From NCBI RefSeq assembly GCF_029168945.1, contig NC_083610.1, positions 77,925,580-77,989,579 on the forward strand: 64,000 nucleotides of DNA, read 5' to 3'. Position 1 is the first letter of the stretch, and each line of letters begins with the position of its first letter. The notes below the pieces were generated by a model. It did no database searches. It had not been told where the DNA came from and was given only the letters and a program-made list of their open reading frames with translations. Positions 57,329 to 64,000 of the stretch are shown here, piece by piece. Both the position numbers and the translations under genes were made by a program. This stretch comes from Cannabis sativa (lineage: Eukaryota > Streptophyta > Magnoliopsida > Rosales > Cannabaceae).

Positions 57329-60300
57329 TTAAAGACTGAAACGGGTTGGAGTTGGAGCAATCCTAGGAGTAGGAGGATTAGTGAGCATGTGAACAACTTC
57401 TCTCATGGTGGGCCTAGCAGAGCTTTCATCCTGAACACACATCATAGCTATCTTGAACAGATGAATGACACCTGTCAATGAAGGATTGTGAAGTCTGGGG
57501 TCCACTACCGCCAGCACAGCAGCCTGATCGGACGGCTGAGCTAGCTCGGAGGTGGTCTTAGTGACCCATCTCACTATGTCCACTCCGTCCCCGAAATCCC
57601 CAACTGGTCTCCTTCCCGCAATCAACTCCAACAACACCACTCCGAAACTGTACACGTCACTTTTCTCGTCCACTTTCAACGTATAAGCGTACTCTGTCAT
57701 TATAAATAAAATTAATAAATTATATTATTGCTTATGTTGAATAATAAAAGTTAGTTAAGAAGGTAATGTAAAAGAAGTAAACCTGGAGCAATGTAACCAT
57801 AGGAGCCAGCAATAGAAGACATGCACTCAGAAACACCAGCGTCTCTCAAAAACTTAGCAAGCCCAAAATCAGCAACATGGGCCTCCATATCGGAGTCCAA
57901 TAAGATATTATTGGATTTAACATCTCTATGTATAATCAAAGGCGAACAATCATGGTGGAGGTAACACAGACCTTTGGCTGCTTCAACAGCGATTTTGTAC
58001 CTTGTTTCCCACTCTAAACGCCCTCCTTTAGAACCATGCAATAACTCTCCCAAACTCCCATTAGGCATGTACTCGTACAGTAATAAATTCGTATCATTAT
58101 TAGAAACATAACCCAAAAGCCTCACAATATATCTGTGCCTGATTTGTCCCAGCGTTTGAATTTCAGCCGAGAATCCATGATCGGAACCCCCGCGACCGTA
58201 CAGTTTCTTGATCGCCACTTCAGCTCCGTAAGGCAATGACCCACGGTAGACGATTCCCGCGCCCCCTTTTCCTATGATGTTTTCTTCCCTCACGCAATCG
58301 AGCACGTCCTCCACTTTGAAATCGAGGCGCTGGAAGGCTGTGAGCTTCCATGCTCTTGATTTTTGAAGCTTTCTCTTGCGTATTCGGTAGAGTGTGAGGA
58401 GAACCAGTAGAAGTGCAGTGACGAGGAAGATTAGAATTATGCTGAGCTTGGTTGGGTTCAAGACCTTGTTGCCTCCACTAGGGGTTCCGACTCTGTTCCC
58501 CATGGATGAACATGTTGAGGAGGTATGACGTGGCGGACAGAGATTTGGGTTCCCAACAAACGACGTGTCGTTGAATACCATGAACTGTCCGTCTACTGGA
58601 ACATGGCCAATGAAATCGTTGTAAGAGAGATCAAGGGTAGTGAGGCTGGTCATGGATTTGATTTCGTATGGGACTTCACCAGTGAGGTGGTTTTTGGACA
58701 AGTTTAGAATACTTAAATCCCTTAGCTTTGATATCCCTTTAGGGACTTCACCGACCAAGCTGTTCTGGCTAAAATCAATGGCAGTAAGTGAAGCACAACT
58801 CGTAATTGTTATCGGAACTTCACAGCTAAGATTATTAGCACTTACGTTGATCCTAGTTAAATTATTTAAACCAAATATCTCACTAGGGATTTCACCATAA
58901 AACCTGTTATGTTCAATGGAAAGAGTTTGCAAATTCTTGAGGTTACCAATCGCAGGTGGGATTTTGCCGGAGACCCAATTGTTGGAAAGAACTAAAATCC
59001 CCAGAGAATCTCCCGAAATTCGAGACGGAAGTTGCCCAGAAAAGAAATTATCATTCAGCTCTATAATGCTTACGTTAGGCAAATTGAAAATCCCAGTTGG
59101 AATGGTGCCATTGAAGAAATTCTTACCAATTCGGATTTTAGTTAGCGATGTACACTGTCCGAGCTCATCAGGAATGGTTCCGAAGAAAGAATTTTGCATC
59201 AGAATGAGAGTCTTCAATCTTCCACCTTTGCACAAATCACGTGGAATGAGTCCAGTCAAGTGGTTGTTGGTCACGTCAAGATCCTTAAGCTTCCCGTTCC
59301 GGCCAAGACTCTCCGGTAAGTAAAACGTGAAATTGTTATCCCATATCTGAAGCACCTCAAGATGTGGAAGCTCACCTATAAACTCTGGTATAGTACCGAA
59401 AAAACGGTTCCTGAACAGATTGAGTAGCGTCAAATTCTTCAACCCAGAGAAACTAGCTGGTATTTCTCCAGTAAGCTGATTGATCGAGAGATCTAAAGAC
59501 ATCAAGCTCTCTAAACCAGAAAGCTCCGGCGGAATTTGCCCTGTTAAACGGTTTATCTGTAAGAACAAAGAGTGTAAATTCTTCAATTGGCTCAGAGTTA
59601 CGGGTATCTCGCCGGTGAGGTTACATTCACCCATATCCAGTAATTTAAGTGAGTTCATGGAACCCAATTCTGGAGGAATACCACCATCGTAATTGTTATC
59701 GTACCCAACATACATTTCCTCGAGATTCTGCAACAGAGCTAAGCTAGCCGGAAACTTTCCCGTGAGGCTGTTACCGTTGAGACCCAAATACATCAAACTC
59801 TGAATCTCTGAGTAGTTTTCCGGTATGCTTCCAGAGAAGTAATTCCCACCAAGATGAAGATGCTTCAATTTTTTAAGCCCAACAATCTCAACCGGTAATG
59901 GACCCGTGAAACTGTTGTCGTAAATGTCTAGAACTTCAAGCTCTGTCATCCCGAGTGTGATTTCTCCAGGGAAAATACCACTGAAGGCGTTGTTGGAGAT
60001 GTTCAAGTGCTTGAGTGACTTAAGGTTAGCCATTTCCGCCGGAAGCTTGCCAGTGAGATTGTCACAGGCGATTGTCAGGTTCACTAGCTTGCTCAACATC
60101 CCTATCTCTGGTGGTAAGTAACCAAAGAGAGGTAAGTTTCTAACGACTAGTGTGTTCACACGTGACTCGCTGTCGCACGTGACTCCAGAAAAGGAACAGT
60201 ACGGTGAAGATGGTTTCCAATCCTCAAGACCCGAACCTTTAGGTCCGGTCATGGCAGTCTTGAGCTTCAATAGTACGTCTAGTTCACTGTTCCCGGAAGA

Positions 60301-60381
60301 ACTAGTTGTTGTTAAAAATAAAAAACAAAGAAAAGAAAGAAGAATTTGACAGAAAAAACAGTCACCCATCATCATTATCAT
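57329..60381 (-). CDS. CLV1: CLAVATA1-type LRR receptor kinase
   Basis: Plasma-membrane receptor kinase; the Arabidopsis orthologue binds CLV3-type CLE peptides and limits the shoot stem-cell pool through WUSCHEL. Two exons, 60381-57783 and 57693-57329, are joined with GT-AG phase 1 inside kinase subdomain VIII (GYIAP|EYAYTL) and give 987 residues; Arabidopsis CLV1 has 980. Order: signal peptide (about 1-30, [11 protein letters not shown]), LRR N-cap with CSFSGVTCD, about 21 LRRs, membrane helix ([17 protein letters not shown]) followed by RIRKRK, then a Ser/Thr kinase. Kinase motifs: [11 protein letters not shown] loop, VAIKK lysine, [15 protein letters not shown], with the activation segment split by the intron. 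It ends [20 protein letters not shown]. Four in-frame ATGs open the gene (MIMMMGD); 60381 is the first. No lesion is seen. Confidence 0.95.
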
Positions 60382-60720
60382 CCAAACTCCCCCCCTTTGT
60401 TTGTTTCAGATTATTGAGATAAGAAAACAAAATTCAAAAGGTAGAAGAAGAAGAAGCTTGTATGTTCACAATGTGGCGCTACAAATAGTAATAACTAATC
60501 AGTATATATAAAAAAATTAGTAGAATTAAATAATTAATAAAAAGAAAAGTTGTTCCAGTTTAGCTGTAGAAAGAAGAGAATCGAAGCTTTAAATTTAATA
60601 AACCAAAATTGGAAAGTGAAGAAAATAATAATAATAATAAAAAAAAGAGAGAGAGAGAGAGAGAGAGAAGAGAGTGTGAGACTGAGACTGAGACTGAGTG
60701 AGTGTGTAAAAACTAAAAAG
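60382..60720 (-). promoter_or_regulatory. CLV1 5' flank with TATA-like site and GA/TC repeat
   Basis: A possible TATA box (minus-strand ttttatatatactg, about 60500-60513) lies some 120 bp upstream of the ATG. A GA dinucleotide repeat (60647-60668; TC on the gene strand) lies farther upstream. Pyrimidine (TC) tracts are common near plant core promoters. This is an inference from position only. Confidence 0.35.
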
Positions 60721-63700
60721 AGTTGCATGAGGTTTCATGTCCTAGAGGTGTAGGACCTGGACGCAGTGGGTCCCATGGTTACTGATTTCACGGTGATTTA
60801 ACGTCTCTGTTTGTTGTTTTTACTATTTTATCCATCGTCGTTTGTTTCAGCTTAGAGATGAGTGTTAGGGCTAAAAGGGAAAAGTAGAAAAGGTAAACGG
60901 TGGACGTTAATATTGATGAAGGGGGGGGTTAGTACAACACGCTAGTCTGTGATGGTACGCTGATAGATGTGGTTTTGACGGCGTGATTTGGTTTTGTTTG
61001 AATTCCAAAGCCCATGATAATATATATTGTTGGACTTTGCAGACCTGTCTCTTCTACTACTTCCATTCATCTATGTCTTTCCACCAGTTGTTTTATGACG
61101 TCTGAACATACAATAATAATAAAATATATTCTTATTATTTTTAAGAATTTTCCTTCAATTTTATTTTATGTACCAAAAACACTTGTTAATAAAATTGAAC
61201 AGAATCAACTTGTACTAATCAGCCTTAAATTTATTTATAACTCTAAAATAATAAAACAGCACTCCCCCAATAATTTTGTAAATCTACTTCTGTACTTATT
61301 AATAATTAATATTGGAATGGATTTTGTTTCTGATTCTTGTATCCAATGCCCCCTTGACTTTCTGTTATGGAATTGGAATGGGCTTTTTGGGCTTTTACTG
61401 GGCCCATTAAAGCAAAGCAAAGGCCCTGGGTGTCTTTTCCCATACAGACAACTTTCCACCCTCTGACTCCATTTGGCCGTGAGCTAAAAGTCCACTCTTT
61501 TTGTATTTTCCTATCTCTTTCTTTCTTTATTTTACCACTTTTAATTCATTTCTCTCTCTCACACAAACGCAAACGATCCTTCGGATTTCTTCTCACTTCA
61601 GTTTTTACAACGAGTGTTTTTAGGAATAAAAATATAAAAATAAAAATAGAACTAAGAATATAATAGAATAAAATTTAAAATGTTAAAAAAAATTAATTAA
61701 AATAATATTAAATTTTTTCTGTTGTACATTAAAATAATATTTTTTTTAAATAGAATAATTATTCTACTAAAATAGTAGAAAGAATTTTTATTAAAATATC
61801 ATTTTAATACTTTAAAATGCAACTAAATAGAAAAATAAAATAAAAATATTTACTTTCCATTCCATTATATTTTATTACCTCCAACCAAACGCTACCTAAC
61901 GCTACCTAAAATTCTTATAATTATTAGGAGATAAGGTTCTATAATTAGTTAATTAGTTAATGATTTATTATATTTTTATTAAAATAACATATATAAAATT
62001 TAATATTAAATAATATTATACATTACAGAAATATTAGACACCATCAGTGAATTTTAACATTTTTCTTTCATACTTGTACTTTCTCATAATCTTATACTTA
62101 ATACTCCCTTGTTCATGGTAACACGGTCTACGAAATCTTCTTTTCAATCAGATTCTACATTATCAAAACTCGTAATGAGAATTGTTAGTGCACAACACTG
62201 TATCTTATATTGTTTAATGCCTATTAATTTCGAATTATACATGTCTTTTTTGAAAGATACATATTTTATTATTAAATGAGTGATATAATACCATTATAAT
62301 TAGTCTCATGTCTTTTATAGCTCTTGTAAATACTTGCTCTTAATAGTGTACAAAAAAATTACTTTTAAATTTGGATTACAATACAACATATTTAAAATTT
62401 ATATCACAATAAAAATATTATTTTTATCACTTTTGATATATTATTATTAAATTTAATTAACGGATTAAATTATAAACTCTTATATTTATTTTTTTTTATT
62501 ATTTTACATAACAAAATAATAATAATAATAATAGTGATAAAGTTATTATTTTTATATTTTTATAAAAATATTAATTAAAAATTAAATTTTACATCAAATT
62601 TTATAATATTATATTGAAGTACAATATTAAAGATTAATACAAATATATAATAAATTTATTTTTTACGCAAAATATAATATAATTTTTACATATCTCTTAT
62701 TAAAGATAGTCTAGCTAATATTGATTATTTCTTTAACGATAACTAAAAAAATTAATTCATTAATATAAAATATCAGTAAAAAAATAAAATTATTTAATAT
62801 TATAAACATTCTGATTTTTTACATAAATTATTATATTATATATATAATGTTTAACAATATTTAAATTAAAAAAATAAATAAAAATAAATTTTAACCTCAT
62901 TATGGGGGAATTTCACAGGTTAAATTTACATTAATTTATAATCATGTGATACTATTTTCAATAAATGGTAACTCACCTTTTATTTTCTTTTTTTTTTTAA
63001 TAAAAAAGGGTCTTTAATCGTTTTTATATGGTGGGCGATACGAAAGTGGGGGTATAAAATGGTATAATATTTGGGAGTTGCACAAGTTTGTGTTAATCAA
63101 GTAAAGAAAAGCATTTATTCTGTTTTTCCTTCTAAATTAGCTAGAGAGAATAGATTCATATTCTCAAATAATGCGTTAGTGGAGCATTCTGTATTAGGAA
63201 GAATCTAACTCATTTATTTTTAGGGAGAGAATAAAGATTTTGATTGAAAATTAACTATGCCTTCTTACTTTTTACTTGTACATAATAAAATCAATATTAA
63301 TTTATCCACAGATTTGCATAACTTTTTGGATACTTTCAATTCTCTTTCCAAGCTTAAAACATATTTAAACTTTGTTGTGGCTGCTTTACTGGTGCTTCAT
63401 ATAAGACTTAATATAAGTGGTTGAATTATAAGTATTTTAGACTTTATATAGTTATATATTTATATATGTTTGTGCTCTGTCCCAAACATGTCCACAAAGA
63501 TGGTATAAGATGTATATATATGTATAAGTGGGTTCATGATTTTTGTATAATGTAATGTATAAATAATGAAAAATTTATATATTGGAAAAGTTTTGAAGCT
63601 TGGTTGTCCAACATCGAATCATTTAAGATTTAAGAAACTTGTGGTGGAGCAAACCTAGCTATACCCTACCTTTATATGAAGTCAATGCAAAACCAAAAGC

Positions 63701-64000
63701 AATAAAGAAAAAAAAAATCTCATGAATTTGTATTCTTACTACAACTTGAAAACAACCCTATTAATTGCCTTTTGTCTCTTATCATTAACAACTTTTATGC
63801 TCTTTTTTTTTAAAAAAAAAAAAAATAGAAAGCTAATGTTCTCTAGTTAGTGTTTTTTATGATCTGTGTGTTTTTTTTAAATATTTTATACTTTACGTGT
63901 TTATAATTAATAATCTAAATTTTAGTTAGTGGCCATTGAATTTTGACAACTACGTACATATTACAAAGTGTGGTAGGATTTGCATCAATAAGAGTAAATT
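60721..64000. other. Distal CLV1 upstream and AT-rich intergenic DNA
   Basis: No gene, RNA gene or defined transposon is supported. GGGCCCA at 61400-61406 is a site-II-like motif in a slightly GC-richer island (61330-61450). From 61660 onward the sequence is very AT-rich with simple A/T tracts. The accaaacgctacctaacgctacc stretch near 61884 resembles a MITE end, but no partner was found. Confidence 0.5.

Noticed and set aside
1..64000. CRISPR arrays, bacterial operons, riboswitches, tRNA or rRNA genes
   Set aside because: The window is plant nuclear DNA. No regularly spaced repeats, rRNA segments or tRNA cloverleaf genes were seen; tRNA-like strings are retroelement primer sites.

Overview
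This is nuclear DNA of a flowering plant, almost certainly a eudicot. It is AT-rich, with GT-AG introns, a multi-exon kinesin gene, a CLAVATA1-type receptor kinase, and plant-specific Ty3/gypsy lineages (Tat/Retand and Athila). A Rosales or Cannabaceae source is only a guess.

Layout. (1) 1.5-8.3 kb, minus strand: a 19-exon kinesin gene, best matched to plant KIN-6, reconstructed exon by exon to 882 codons with consistent splice phases. (2) 8.3-9.6 kb: its promoter, then an AT-rich diverged tandem duplication. (3) 9.6-24.15 kb: a DNA transposon with long terminal inverted repeats (MULE-like). Two hAT-type MITEs sit in it side by side, and one of them was split by a full-length Tat retrotransposon (Tat-A, 10665-22866). 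(4) 25.0-56.3 kb: a second Tat element (Tat-B, 24999-56337). It was invaded by an Athila element (Ath-A, 25767-39072), which carries a copia-like solo LTR (33271-35167), and separately by a young non-autonomous Athila-like element (Ath-B, 46747-52920). (5) 57.3-60.4 kb, minus strand: a complete two-exon CLAVATA1 gene. (6) 60.4-64 kb: AT-rich intergenic DNA with no gene seen.

Every retroelement has TG...CA ends. Target duplications are perfect for four of them (cagtc, tttag, gtacc, gaatt) and have one mismatch for Tat-B (gaaag/gaagg). LTR-pair divergence by eye agrees with the nesting: Tat-B about 3.5%, Ath-A about 1.4%, Ath-B none seen. Tat-A is about 0.5%.

Both Tat copies carry gag-pol on the minus strand and a separate plus-strand antisense gene with its own TATA box and leader intron. 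The two genes converge on a spacer of repeated hairpins. Both Athila elements carry promoter-proximal palindrome arrays (TCGCGA in Ath-A, CCGCGG in Ath-B). In Ath-A the same array also precedes an internal TATA upstream of the env-like ORF. Their 3' ends share a module of two hairpins, a splice donor and three polypurine tracts at conserved spacing. These elements are mostly broken. Only the Ath-B gag-protease frame is open throughout.
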